From an uncultured Agathobaculum sp. (GTDB lineage Bacteria > Bacillota > Clostridia > Oscillospirales > Butyricicoccaceae): a stretch of 64,000 bases of DNA. The stretch lies in contig NZ_CALWUM010000007.1 in NCBI RefSeq assembly GCF_944384765.1, positions 1-64,000 of the forward strand, written 5' to 3'. Numbering within the stretch: position 1 is the stretch's first letter; each line of letters begins with the position of its first letter. The notes beneath the pieces were generated by a model that did not search any database, was not told the origin of the DNA, and saw nothing but the letters and a program-made list of their open reading frames with translations. A program made the position numbers and the translations under genes. Positions 26,717 through 35,345 of the stretch are shown piece by piece.

Positions 26717-26728
26717 CTGTTGAAACAA
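26694..26728. promoter_or_regulatory. candidate DeoR operator (paired AAACAA/TTGTTT repeats)
   Basis: TTGTTTTCAAC, a central T, then GTTGAAACAA form a near-perfect palindrome (26707-26728) covering the -35. GAAACAA at 26694-26700 forms another inverted pair with the TTGTTTTC arm. Tandem AAACAA-type half-sites overlapping a promoter are typical of DeoR-family control. Assignment to the operon's own DeoR is inference. Confidence 0.6.
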
Positions 26729-26758
26729 CAATTTTGAAGCAAGTTTTTTATTCAGAAT

Positions 26759-26802
26759 ACACAAACCCCACCCGGGAGGTACCCGCGGGTGGGGTTTGTG
26801 TG
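26759..26802 (-). terminator. hairpin/terminator downstream of the MtlR-type gene
   Basis: ACAAACCCCACCCG pairs perfectly with CGGGTGGGGTTTGT (14 bp) around a short GC-rich loop, and imperfect pairing continues outward. It lies 33 bp after the mtlR-type stop. The T-run is weak, so termination is likely but not certain. Confidence 0.6.
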
Positions 26803-26834
26803 GTATTGGTATGGGATAGCAGAACGGCGCTGCC

Positions 26835-28682
26835 TCACCTGCCGGTCAGCTCCTGGCTGAAGCGCAGGCTGAAGTCGTTTTCCAGCAGGCGCACGGCGCG
26901 CTCACGTTCGCCCGCGCGCAGTGCCTCGATGAGCGCGGGCCGGTCGATCAGGATGGCGCTGACCTCCTGCATCACGCGCTGCCAGACCGCCTCAGGGCCG
27001 TCCGGCGCGAGCATCACCACTGCGCCCGCTATTTCGCGTCCATTTTCCTCGATCGGATGCGGCAGGCGCAAATAACCCAGGCGGCAGCCGCTGACCGCAC
27101 CTGTTTTGCAGTGCAGCAGATGCGCGCGCAGGGGCGGGATATAGGTATCGCCCAGCGCTTCACGACGCATGAGCGCATCTTCGATCTCGTGCGTCTGCTG
27201 CGGGCCGCGCGCAAACAGCCGGGCAGCCGCCCGCACCAGAGCCCGGTGGCTCTCCGGCAGGGGAACGTCCATGATCGCGACCGTATCCAGCAGCTCGACG
27301 ATGCAGGCGCTCAGCGCGTCCGCATAGCGCAGATCGGCCGCGGGCGGGGCAGCCTGCGCGCCCGCAGGCGCATCGCCCTGTCCGTGGAAGCGGTCGATCG
27401 CGCTTTGCAGCTGGATGCGGTCTTTTTCCTGCAAAACCGCCCCGACGATCACATGCGGAAAGTCTACATGCAGCGGCACGGTCGAGATGATCAGGCCGAT
27501 GCCCTCATCGCGCAGCGCCGCGGTGTCCAGCCCGCGCAGCGGGCACATGCGTTCGACCGCGATGTCCGGAAATTCACGGTCGAGCTGGCTGGTCAGAAAG
27601 CGGCTGGTCGCCATACCCATCGGGCAGACCACCACCGCGCGCAGGCGGCGGCGCGTCTGTTCGCACTTTTCCAGCACCGCGCCGAAGTGCATGGCGAGAA
27701 AGCCGGCTTCTTCATCCGGGATGGGCGGCAGTCGGAGTGTGTGTGCCGCCTGGTCGCACACGCGGCGCACCGCAGCCCACAAATCAGCATACTGGGTGCG
27801 CACAGGCTCAAGCTGCGGGTTGTCGATGCGCTCGCCGCGCGCCATGCGCAGCAGCATGGAGCGCAGGTGCGCGCACAGGTCGGTGCGGAAGGTGGAAAAA
27901 CCGGTCAGTTCCACACCGGTCTCGCGCTCCATGCCGCGGATGAGCAGGGCGGCAAGCTGGCTGACGCGCAGTTCCTCGGGGTCGTCCCAGTTCTGTTCGC
28001 CCGAGGCGGCCAGCAGATAATGCTCAAGATAGACCGCCTCGTCCGCCGGCAGGCGGACGCCGAGCGCGCCCTCAAGCGAGACGAGCAGGGCGGCCGCGTC
28101 CCGCCCGGTGGCGGCGCGCGGCCCTGCCGCCGACAGGCGTCCGCGGCGCACCTGACCGGCCAGCAGTGTCAAATGCAGCACGAGCGAAAGGAAAGCGCTG
28201 TCGCTGAACACAAAGCGGCCGCTGCGTTCAAAACCCTGCAGCACGCGGGCAACCGCCTGCATATCCTTGCGGTCGAGCAGCTCGAGTGTGCTGCCGGACT
28301 GCGGCTCGCGCAAAAACTGTTCCCAGTCCATCTGGGTCAGCTGCGGCCGCAGGCGCACGCCCATGGCGCGCCGCAGATTTTCCGGCGTGCCTTCCAGCCA
28401 TACGCCGACGCCTGCGCGCCGCACAACCGTCACCCCACGGGCGAGCAGCCATGCGCTGGCGGCGTTCAGGTCGGATGCGAGCGTGTGCTCGGAGATGCCG
28501 AGCTTTTCCGCCAGCCAGCCGGTCTTGACCGGCTCGCCTGCGGCAAACAGCAGGGTGAGCAGCCGGTCGATGCTCTCGCCGAGCGCCGCCGCGGTAAACC
28601 ACACGGGCGGCAGATCGGCCAGCTTGCGGATCAGCCGCCGCCCGTTGTCGGTCAGTATAGGCAAATGGTTTTGCTGCGCCAC
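26835..28682 (-). CDS. MtlR-type transcriptional activator (HTH-PRD-PRD-EIIB-EIIA)
   Basis: A 615-residue PTS-controlled activator. Order: N-terminal DNA-binding HTH domains (~15-140, with GWLAEKLGISEHTLASDLNA), two PRD domains (~165-375, the second holding EEAGFLAMHFG), a BglG/GatB-like EIIB domain with CPMGMATSRFL (~395) and a mannitol-type EIIA domain ending the protein, with the histidine region LLHCKTGA. Phosphorylation by PTS proteins would set its activity. GTG 28682 was chosen because GGAGG lies 7 nt upstream. Divergent from the EIICBA gene, its probable target. The regulated sugar is inferred to be a polyol. Confidence 0.85.
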   Translation of the reverse strand: MAQQNHLPILTDNGRRLIRKLADLPPVWFTAAALGESIDRLLTLLFAAGEPVKTGWLAEKLGISEHTLASDLNAASAWLLARGVTVVRRAGVGVWLEGTPENLRRAMGVRLRPQLTQMDWEQFLREPQSGSTLELLDRKDMQAVARVLQGFERSGRFVFSDSAFLSLVLHLTLLAGQVRRGRLSAAGPRAATGRDAAALLVSLEGALGVRLPADEAVYLEHYLLAASGEQNWDDPEELRVSQLAALLIRGMERETGVELTGFSTFRTDLCAHLRSMLLRMARGERIDNPQLEPVRTQYADLWAAVRRVCDQAAHTLRLPPIPDEEAGFLAMHFGAVLEKCEQTRRRLRAVVVCPMGMATSRFLTSQLDREFPDIAVERMCPLRGLDTAALRDEGIGLIISTVPLHVDFPHVIVGAVLQEKDRIQLQSAIDRFHGQGDAPAGAQAAPPAADLRYADALSACIVELLDTVAIMDVPLPESHRALVRAAARLFARGPQQTHEIEDALMRREALGDTYIPPLRAHLLHCKTGAVSGCRLGYLRLPHPIEENGREIAGAVVMLAPDGPEAVWQRVMQEVSAILIDRPALIEALRAGERERAVRLLENDFSLRFSQELTGR

Positions 28683-29089
28683 GCACGTTCCTCCTTTCCG
28701 CCTGTTTTCAATAATACCCCAGAATAGTATATTCATTATAGCATAAGAAAGCGCAGAAAGATACACCGCTTCTCGGTCATTTTGACGGGACTGCGGAAAC
28801 TTTGGCCCGCATCGATGGTGCCAAACCTGCACCTGAGGCGGGAAAGGGGGACTCACATTTGGACAAAGCTGCTAATTTGGTTCGCAGGAGTTCGGTCAAA
28901 TCTCCCAAAAGCAGGGCGTTTGGCATCAGCGCGGGGGGACAACAGTGCCATAACTATCGCTTGCCCTGCCGCGCGGAAGCACATAAAATAGAGATACAAA
29001 ACGAAAGCCACAGCGCTTGTGAAAGCCAGAATTGCAAGCCGCAACCCAAAAGAGAGAGTCGAGTAAAGAGAAAAAGGAGTGCACTTCGT
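28683..29089. promoter_or_regulatory. 407-bp divergent control region between the MtlR-type gene and the EIICBA gene
   Basis: No gene is visible here. The leftward side holds a -10 TATAAT (minus strand, 28736-28741) with only a weak -35, at suitable distance from the activator GTG. The rightward promoter is listed separately. Between them are at least five TTTGG/CCAAA-type short repeats (28800-28925), which may be activator half-sites. Confidence 0.5.
28961..28989 (+). promoter_or_regulatory. promoter of the mannitol-type PTS gene
   Basis: TTGCCC and TAAAAT are separated by 17 bp, leaving a roughly 95-nt leader before the EIICBA start codon. Confidence 0.6.
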
Positions 29090-30979
29090 ATGAAGAATAC
29101 GATTGCCAGGTTTGGCAAATTCCTCAGCGCTATGGTTATGCCGAATATCGGTGCCTTCATCGCATGGGGCTTTATCACCGCATTGTTCATCGACACCGGC
29201 TGGGTGCCGAATGCAGACCTTGCGTCCATTCAGCCGTTCATGCTCACCTTCCTGCTGCCCGTGCTGATCGCGGCGCAGGGCGGCAAGATGGTCGGCGGCG
29301 ACCGCGGCCGTGTCATGGGCGCGATCGCGGTCATGGGCTGCATCGCGGGTGTCGGCGGCACGGACGGCCAGCCGATGCTGATGGGCGCGATGATTATGGG
29401 CCCGCTCGCAGGCTGGGTCATCAAAAAGTTCGACCAGGCCATGGAAGGCCGCATGCCTGCCGGTTTTGAAATGCTGATCAACAATTTCTCGGTCGGCATT
29501 TTCGGCATGATCCTGGCCATCATCGGCTACTACGCGATCGGCCCGATCATGAGCGCGATCCTGTCCATCCTGTCCGCAGGCGTTGCCTTCCTGGTCAACC
29601 ATAGCCTGCTGCCGCTGGTCTCGGTGTTCCTCGAGCCGGCCAAGGTGCTGTTCCTCAACAACGCCATCAACCACGGCGTGTTTACCCCGATCGGTGCAGA
29701 GCAGGTCGCAGAAGCGGGCAAGTCGATCATGTATATGCTGGAGACCAACCCCGGCCCCGGCCTCGGCGTGCTGCTGGCGTACATGTTCTTCTCCAAGGAC
29801 CGCACGACCAAGGGCTCGGCGCCCGGCGCAATCATCATCCACTTCTTCGGCGGCATCCATGAGATCTATTTCCCGTACATCCTGATGAACCCGGCTGTCA
29901 TCATTGCCCCGATCGTCGGCAATGCGTGCGCCATCCTGTTCTTCTCCATCATGAACGCAGGTCTGAACGGCCCCGCGGCGCCCGGTTCGATCATCGCGTT
30001 TATCATGATGTCCCCGCGTGACAGCATTCTTGTCAGCATCATCGGCGTCGTGATCGCGGCGGCCGTGTCCTTTGTGATCGCCTCGCCCATTGTCAAAATG
30101 GCGGGCGCGAAAAACCTGGATGAGGCGCAAAGCAAGATGCAGCAGATGAAGGCCGAGGCCAAGGGCACAGCTGTTCCCGCTGCCGCATCCGCCCCGGTGA
30201 CCGAGGGCGGCGCGGTCAAAAAGGTCATCTTCGCGTGCGACGCGGGTATGGGCTCGTCCGCCATGGGCGCAACCAAATTCCGCAACCGCATCAAGGCTGA
30301 GCGGCCTGATCTGATCGTCACCAACACGAGCGTGGACAACATTCCCGCGGATGCGGATGTGGTCGTGTGCCAGCAGGTGCTGGCGGACCGCGCCCGCGCC
30401 AGCGCGCCGCAGGCGCATCTGGTCGCGATTGGCAATTTCCTGGCCGATCCGGGTCTGGATGAGCTGTATCAGGCGCTGACCGCTGTTAAGCCTGCCGGCG
30501 CACCCCAAACAGAGGCCACGGCGCCTGCCGCAGCACCGGCGGAGAAAAAGCGCACCACCATCAACGCGGACTGTGTCAAGCTGGGCCTGCCTTCGGTCTC
30601 CAAGGAGGAAGCCATTCGCGCAGCCGGCCGCCTGCTGGTCGAGCAGGGCTGCGTGGATGAGGCGTACATCGACGCGATGCTCGAACGCGAAAAGTTGGTC
30701 ACCACCTATATGGGCATGGGTATTGCCATTCCGCACGGCACGACCGAGCAGAAGGCGCGCGTCAAAAAGTCCGGCATTGTGATGCTGCAATACCCGGACG
30801 GCGTGGATTTCGGCGAGGAAAAGGCGCAGCTCGTGTTCGGCATTGCCGGTGTGGGCGACGAGCACCTCGACCTGCTGAGCAACATCTGCACTGCACTCGA
30901 GGATGAAGAGGTCCTGAACAAGCTCAAGACCACGAATGACGTGTCCTATGTGCTCCAGTGCCTGGAGTTCCACGATTGA
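29090..30979 (+). CDS. mtlA: mannitol-type PTS transporter EIICBA
   Basis: A 629-residue permease that imports and phosphorylates a hexitol, most likely mannitol. The IIC membrane domain (~1-335) begins FGKFLSAMVMPNIGAFIAWG and holds the substrate motif GGIHEIYFPY (~258). An Ala/Pro-rich linker leads to IIB with the phospho-cysteine C383 in ACDAGMGSSAMGA. A second Ala/Pro linker leads to IIA with H549 in IPHGTTE. All three domains are intact. ATG 29090 has AAAAAGGAGT upstream. It is a single-gene unit, divergent from the MtlR-type activator. No mtlD follows. Confidence 0.9.
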   Translation: MKNTIARFGKFLSAMVMPNIGAFIAWGFITALFIDTGWVPNADLASIQPFMLTFLLPVLIAAQGGKMVGGDRGRVMGAIAVMGCIAGVGGTDGQPMLMGAMIMGPLAGWVIKKFDQAMEGRMPAGFEMLINNFSVGIFGMILAIIGYYAIGPIMSAILSILSAGVAFLVNHSLLPLVSVFLEPAKVLFLNNAINHGVFTPIGAEQVAEAGKSIMYMLETNPGPGLGVLLAYMFFSKDRTTKGSAPGAIIIHFFGGIHEIYFPYILMNPAVIIAPIVGNACAILFFSIMNAGLNGPAAPGSIIAFIMMSPRDSILVSIIGVVIAAAVSFVIASPIVKMAGAKNLDEAQSKMQQMKAEAKGTAVPAAASAPVTEGGAVKKVIFACDAGMGSSAMGATKFRNRIKAERPDLIVTNTSVDNIPADADVVVCQQVLADRARASAPQAHLVAIGNFLADPGLDELYQALTAVKPAGAPQTEATAPAAAPAEKKRTTINADCVKLGLPSVSKEEAIRAAGRLLVEQGCVDEAYIDAMLEREKLVTTYMGMGIAIPHGTTEQKARVKKSGIVMLQYPDGVDFGEEKAQLVFGIAGVGDEHLDLLSNICTALEDEEVLNKLKTTNDVSYVLQCLEFHD

Positions 30980-31005
30980 GCAAAGCGCAATCAAACACAC
31001 AGAAC

Positions 31006-31042
31006 AAATGGCCCGGACGGCTTATGCCGTCCGGGCCATTTT
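31006..31042. terminator. terminator between the EIICBA gene and the trk operon
   Basis: AAATGGCCCGGACGGC and GCCGTCCGGGCCATTT form a 16-bp perfect stem with a TTAT loop, serving both converging transcripts. Confidence 0.92.
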
Positions 31043-31057
31043 GCATACAAGCGGGGA

Positions 31058-31729
31058 TTACTGCTGCAGGTCACCTTCAAAGCGCGAGATTTTATCGACT
31101 TTGCCGATCACCGCGACAATGTCGCCCGCCTCAAAGCGGAACTGCGGGGAGAAATCCACCATGGTCTGGTGGTCGCGCTCGACTGCGATCACGTTGATGC
31201 CGTATTTGCGGCGCACGTCAGCCTCCTGCACGGTCGAGCCGACCAGAAAACCACCGACCTGAATGCGGCGGACCTCGACCTGATCGTCAAGCGAGATATA
31301 GTCGAGCAGGTTGCCCGAGATCATGCGCTTGCCGATACGCACCGCCATGTCGGACTCCGGATAGACGACGGTCGCACCCAGGTGCTTGAGGACTTCACCG
31401 TGTTCCCGGCTGTTGGCCTTGGAAATCACGTGCGGGATGCCCATTTTGATCACCATCATGGTGGTCAGCACGCTCACATCCACCTGCTCGCCAATGCAGA
31501 TCGTGACAGTCTGGCAGTTGTGGATGCCGGTCTCGCGAAGCGACTCTTCCGTCAGTGTTTCAATGACAAAGGCAAAGTCAGTGTACTTGCGCACGGCCTT
31601 GACCTTGCTCTCATCCTTATCCACGGCAATGACCTCTTTGCCAGCCTCGGCAAGTGTCTGCACCAGCGCAGTGCCGAAACGGCCCAGACCGATCACGCCG
31701 AACGAAGTGGGGAAATGCTGTTTTTTCAT
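31058..31729 (-). CDS. potassium uptake protein TrkA/KtrA family
   Basis: A 223-residue peripheral regulatory subunit of a Trk/Ktr potassium channel. The N-terminal RCK Rossmann domain shows FGVIGLGRFGTALVQTL (~10-26) and an acidic nucleotide-binding strand VIAVDKDE. The RCK_C domain fills the C-terminal ~75 residues. It senses ATP/ADP or NAD(H), and its C-terminal domain may bind c-di-AMP. ATG 31729, with GAGG 7 nt upstream, was chosen over an in-frame TTG at 31747 that overlaps trkH. It follows trkH with a 10-bp gap, as in other ktrB-ktrA pairs. Confidence 0.9.
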   Translation of the reverse strand: MKKQHFPTSFGVIGLGRFGTALVQTLAEAGKEVIAVDKDESKVKAVRKYTDFAFVIETLTEESLRETGIHNCQTVTICIGEQVDVSVLTTMMVIKMGIPHVISKANSREHGEVLKHLGATVVYPESDMAVRIGKRMISGNLLDYISLDDQVEVRRIQVGGFLVGSTVQEADVRRKYGINVIAVERDHQTMVDFSPQFRFEAGDIVAVIGKVDKISRFEGDLQQ

Positions 31730-31739
31730 AACGGTTACC

Positions 31740-33044
31740 TCATCCAATCATAATGGGTTCTTCTGTATAATGTGCGTTCGGGTCCGGACGGTTGATCCAG
31801 ATTGAGAACAGCGTAAACGCGCCCAGTCTGCCGGTGTACATAGTCAGGATGATGACCAGCTTGCCCGCGACGCTGAGGTCGGGTGTGATGCCGGTTGACA
31901 GGCCGACTGTACCGAAGGCCGAAACCTCCTCAAACAGCAGCTGGATAAAATCATACTGCGGCTCAAGGATGCACAGCAGGAAGGTGCCGATGCACACGAC
32001 CAAAACCGAGAGCAGTGCAATCACCGAGGACTTGCGCAGCACCTCGAGCGACAGCGTGCGGTGGAACGCGCCAGCCCGCCGCTTGGTGAACACTGTGCGA
32101 ACCTCCTGCATCAGGGCGAAAAAGGTGGTGGTTTTGATGCCGCCGCCGGTCGAGCCGGGGGAGGCGCCGATGAACATCAGGATGATCAGCACAAACAGAC
32201 CGGCGTTGGTGAACGAACCAATCGGGTAGGTGGAAAAGCCCGCCGTGCGCGCGGAGACGCTGTGGAAAAACGCGCCCAGCCAGCTGATATCCTCGGTTGC
32301 CTTGAGCAGCAGCGTGCCCAGCACAAGCAGCGCAGCAGAGGTGCTTAGCACGACCTTGGAGTGCAGCGTCAGCTTGCGGAATGAGCGGCAGCGCAGCATA
32401 TCCAGAATGACCAGAAAGCCGATGCCGCCGAACAGAATCAGCCCGCAGGTGGTCAGGTTGAGCAGCACATCATTCTGATAGGGGATCAGGTTGCGCAGGC
32501 CGCCAAGGATGTCAAACCCCGAGTTGTTGAACGCCGCGATCGAGTGAAAAATGCTGATCCACAACGCTTTGAGCGGCGGATAGTCCTGCACGAATGAAAT
32601 GAAGCTGAGCAGGGCGCCCGCGCCCTCGAAGCAGAGCGTCATCAGCAAAACGGCCCGCACCAGCCGGACCATGCCGCCAAAGCCGTCCACATTGAGTGCT
32701 TCCTTGACCAGTAGGCGGCTTTTGAAGCTGATGCGCCCACCGGCGGCGAGGATAAAACCCACACCGACCGAGGTGACGCCTAGGCCGCCAACCTGGATCA
32801 GGCCCGCAACCACAGCCTGGCCAAACATGGTGAAATGGTCGGCTGTGTCAATGGCAATTAAACCGGTGACGCAGACCGCGCTGGTCGAGGTGAACAGCGC
32901 GTCGATAAACGACACATGCGCATCCGGCCGGACGGAGATAGGCAGCAGCAGCAATCCCGCGCCAAGCAGGATCACCAAGGCAAAGCCCAGTGCAATCAAT
33001 CGTCCGGGCGGCTGCCGCCGGATAAAGCTATCAAATTGTGACAT
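31740..33044 (-). CDS. potassium uptake protein TrkH/KtrB family
   Basis: A 434-residue K+ (or Na+) channel subunit with about eight to ten membrane helices in four M1-P-M2 repeats. Filter loops include TSTSAVCVTGL (~52), FNNSGFD (~177), VSARTAGFST and FGTVGLSTGIT. The glycines that line the filter are visible in each. Length matches KtrB rather than the larger enteric TrkH. The start ATG has no close Shine-Dalgarno; an AAAGGAGG lies about 45 nt upstream within a folded leader, suggesting controlled translation. First gene of the trkH-trkA pair. Confidence 0.9.
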   Translation of the reverse strand: MSQFDSFIRRQPPGRLIALGFALVILLGAGLLLLPISVRPDAHVSFIDALFTSTSAVCVTGLIAIDTADHFTMFGQAVVAGLIQVGGLGVTSVGVGFILAAGGRISFKSRLLVKEALNVDGFGGMVRLVRAVLLMTLCFEGAGALLSFISFVQDYPPLKALWISIFHSIAAFNNSGFDILGGLRNLIPYQNDVLLNLTTCGLILFGGIGFLVILDMLRCRSFRKLTLHSKVVLSTSAALLVLGTLLLKATEDISWLGAFFHSVSARTAGFSTYPIGSFTNAGLFVLIILMFIGASPGSTGGGIKTTTFFALMQEVRTVFTKRRAGAFHRTLSLEVLRKSSVIALLSVLVVCIGTFLLCILEPQYDFIQLLFEEVSAFGTVGLSTGITPDLSVAGKLVIILTMYTGRLGAFTLFSIWINRPDPNAHYTEEPIMIG

Positions 33045-33160
33045 GGTGTTTTGGGAAACCGGGCACTTAAGAGGGCGCCGGCTCCAACCTCCTTTGCATT
33101 CTTGCGCTGTGTGGCAGCGCCTGCGGGAGACGGAAAATCCGCCTCCCGCGATCCATGATA
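33045..33160 (-). promoter_or_regulatory. structured 5' leader of trkH
   Basis: Reading the minus strand, the ~110-nt leader begins with GCGGGAGGCGGA paired to TCCGTCTCCCGC. A GCGCTG/CAGCGC hairpin follows, then AAAGGAGG and a GGAGCCGGCGCCCTC segment that can pair internally. Three adjacent helices that also involve a ribosome binding site far from the ATG suggest a cis-acting RNA. It does not match the c-di-AMP (ydaO) or M-box elements as I recall them. Confidence 0.45.
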
Positions 33161-33161
33161 T

Positions 33162-33190
33162 AACATAGCATCAATGTATGCAGCAGTCAA
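33162..33190 (-). promoter_or_regulatory. sigma-A promoter of the trk operon
   Basis: On the minus strand TTGACT and TATGTT are separated by 17 bp. The predicted start is ~110 nt upstream of the trkH ATG, at the beginning of the folded leader. Confidence 0.65.
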
Positions 33191-33373
33191 TACGAACCGC
33201 ACCAGTTGTTGCTAAAAATGTGTTAACAAATGCGATTGGCGGGTTAAAAAGGTGTGAATTTGATAAAAAATAGACAAATGTGTGTTTTTCAGGAATGCCC
33301 GCTGTTTTTCAGCTTATTTTAAGCCTCATGCGCTATAATAGAAAAAACAGACTGCCGGAAAGGAGCGGGCACA

Positions 33374-34066
33374 GTGAAAATTCTTGTCGTGGAGGATGAA
33401 CAGCTGCTGGCCAATGCGCTGCGGCTGTTTCTGGAATCCAGGGGATTTACAGTGGATACCGTGTATGACGGGAAAAGCGCCGTGGAATACGCCGGGCTGG
33501 GTATCTATGACCTGGTGATTTTGGATATTATGCTGCCCGGGCTGGACGGGTATCAGGTCACGCGCCAGCTGCGTGCGGCGCGCAACGGCGTGCCCATTCT
33601 GATGCTGACCGCACGCTCGGACGTGGCCGACCGCATCGAAGGTCTGGACGCGGGCGCGGACTACTATCTGCCTAAACCCTTCGACACGCGCGAGCTGCTC
33701 GCGTGCGTCAATGCGCTGCTGCGCCGGCAGGGGGAGCAGGTGGAGGAGATTGCCTTTGGCAACACCGTGCTCGATCTGGCGGCCTGCACCCTGCAATGCG
33801 GAGAGCACATGGTGCGTCTGTCCGCGCGTGAGTTTGAGGTGATGCGGCTGCTGATGCAGACACAGGGGCGCAATCTGCCGAAGGAAACCCTGCTTGCCCG
33901 GGTGTGGGGCTATGATTCCAACGCCGTGGAAAACCATGTCGAAGTATATGTCGGCTTTTTACGCAAAAAGCTGCGCAGCATCGGCTCGGATATCCAGATC
34001 AAGGCGGTGCGGCGGTTGGGATATCATCTGGAGGTGGCAGAGCATGCTGAAACGGCTGCGGATTAA
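33374..34066 (+). CDS. OmpR/PhoB family response regulator
   Basis: A 230-residue two-component regulator. The receiver domain (1-~115) shows the acidic pair EDE, the phospho-acceptor region LVILDIMLPGLDG (Asp at ~51) and LTARSD plus the KPF lysine. The winged-helix output domain (~130-225) ends with GYDSNAVENHVEVYVGFLRKKL, typical of OmpR. It starts with GTG after AAAGGAGC. A TATAAT lies upstream at 33344, but its -35 is poor. Its last 23 bp overlap the histidine kinase gene. Confidence 0.92.
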   Translation: MKILVVEDEQLLANALRLFLESRGFTVDTVYDGKSAVEYAGLGIYDLVILDIMLPGLDGYQVTRQLRAARNGVPILMLTARSDVADRIEGLDAGADYYLPKPFDTRELLACVNALLRRQGEQVEEIAFGNTVLDLAACTLQCGEHMVRLSAREFEVMRLLMQTQGRNLPKETLLARVWGYDSNAVENHVEVYVGFLRKKLRSIGSDIQIKAVRRLGYHLEVAEHAETAAD

Positions 34067-35285
34067 ATTTGTGTGCATCAATATGACGATTGTAACGGTT
34101 ATGCTGCTGGCGATCTTTGCGACCGTTCTGTATTTCACCCAGAAAAACCTGGAACGCGAGAGCATCGATATGATGCAGTCGGTTGCGCTCAATCCGGTGC
34201 AGCCCGGCGTGCCGGCGGCGACAGGCGCCGGGGTGCAGCTGCCTTATTTTTTGCTGGGACTGGGTCCGGGCGGTGAGCTGCTCACCACGGATGGGGGATA
34301 CTTCGACCTGTCTGACCGCGCGCTGCTGCAAGAACTGGTTGCGGATTCGCGCGCGGCGGGCGGTGAGACCGGCGTGCTGCAGGAATACGGCCTGCGCTAT
34401 TACCAGCTTTCCACGCCGGGCGGGCAATACATTGTCTTTGCCGATACCTCGAGCGAGCGCAGCACAATGAATCATCTGCTGCAAAACTGCCTGCTGATCG
34501 GCGCGGCGAGCTTTGTGATCTTTCTGGCGATCAGCCTGCTGCTCGCGCGCTGGGCGGTGCATCCGGTGGATACTGCGTGGCAGCAGCAGCGCCAGTTTGT
34601 GGCGGATGCCTCGCATGAGCTCAAAACCCCGCTCACCGTCATTCTAACCAATGCCGAGCTGCTGCGCGACGCGGCAGACGGCGCTGCGCGCGGCCAGCCG
34701 CTGGCGGACAATATCATCACCATGTCGCACCAGATGCGCGAGCTGATCGAGCGTCTGCTCGATCTGGCGCGCGTGGACAGCGGCATTCCGCGCGAGGCGG
34801 TCGCGCCGGTGGATCTCAGCCGTTTGGTGTCCGATGCGCTGCTGCCGTTTGAACCAGTCTATTTTGAAAAGGGGCTGCATCTGGACACACAGATTGAGGA
34901 CGGAATCACCGTGCAGGGCAGCAGAATGCACCTGCGGCAGGCGGTAGACATCCTGCTGGACAATGCCGCAAAATACGCAGCCCCCGGGGCTGATGTGACC
35001 GTGTCCCTGCACCACACGGACAGCAGGAACTGCCTGCTCACCGTGCACAACACGGGTGAGCCCATCCCGGCGGACGAGCTGGAGCGGATCTTTGAGCGGT
35101 TTTACCGGGCGGACAAGGCACGGCACACACGCGGCGGTTACGGCCTGGGGCTGTCCATCGCGCGGGGGATTGTGCACGCGCACCGCGGCCGTATCTGGGC
35201 GGAGCATACCGCCGGCGGCAATGCGTTCTGCATCCGGCTGCCACTGTACAGCGCCCGGCGGGCGGCGCGTGAAAAGCACGTTTGA
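34044..35285 (+). CDS. sensor histidine kinase
   Basis: A 413-residue membrane kinase and partner of the preceding regulator. Two membrane helices (~11-31 and ~150-172) frame a ~115-residue extracellular sensor. The H-box is FVADASHELKTPLTVI (~190). The catalytic domain shows the N-box ILLDNAAKYA, and GYGLGLSIARGIVHAHRG. There is no complete HAMP domain. GGAGG precedes the ATG. The signal is unknown; nearby genes (Xer recombinase, NEW3/ABC transporter) give only a weak hint. Confidence 0.9.
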   Translation: MLKRLRIKFVCINMTIVTVMLLAIFATVLYFTQKNLERESIDMMQSVALNPVQPGVPAATGAGVQLPYFLLGLGPGGELLTTDGGYFDLSDRALLQELVADSRAAGGETGVLQEYGLRYYQLSTPGGQYIVFADTSSERSTMNHLLQNCLLIGAASFVIFLAISLLLARWAVHPVDTAWQQQRQFVADASHELKTPLTVILTNAELLRDAADGAARGQPLADNIITMSHQMRELIERLLDLARVDSGIPREAVAPVDLSRLVSDALLPFEPVYFEKGLHLDTQIEDGITVQGSRMHLRQAVDILLDNAAKYAAPGADVTVSLHHTDSRNCLLTVHNTGEPIPADELERIFERFYRADKARHTRGGYGLGLSIARGIVHAHRGRIWAEHTAGGNAFCIRLPLYSARRAAREKHV

Positions 35286-35345
35286 CGAAAATCCGGCCGG
35301 GCGGTATAATGGTAAGCAGCAGAATGCGGAAAGGAGGAACCGCCG

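Noticed and set aside
33045..33160. c-di-AMP (ydaO) or M-box riboswitch upstream of trkH
   Set aside because: Helices are present, but I do not see the conserved loop sequences of those classes, so no class was assigned.
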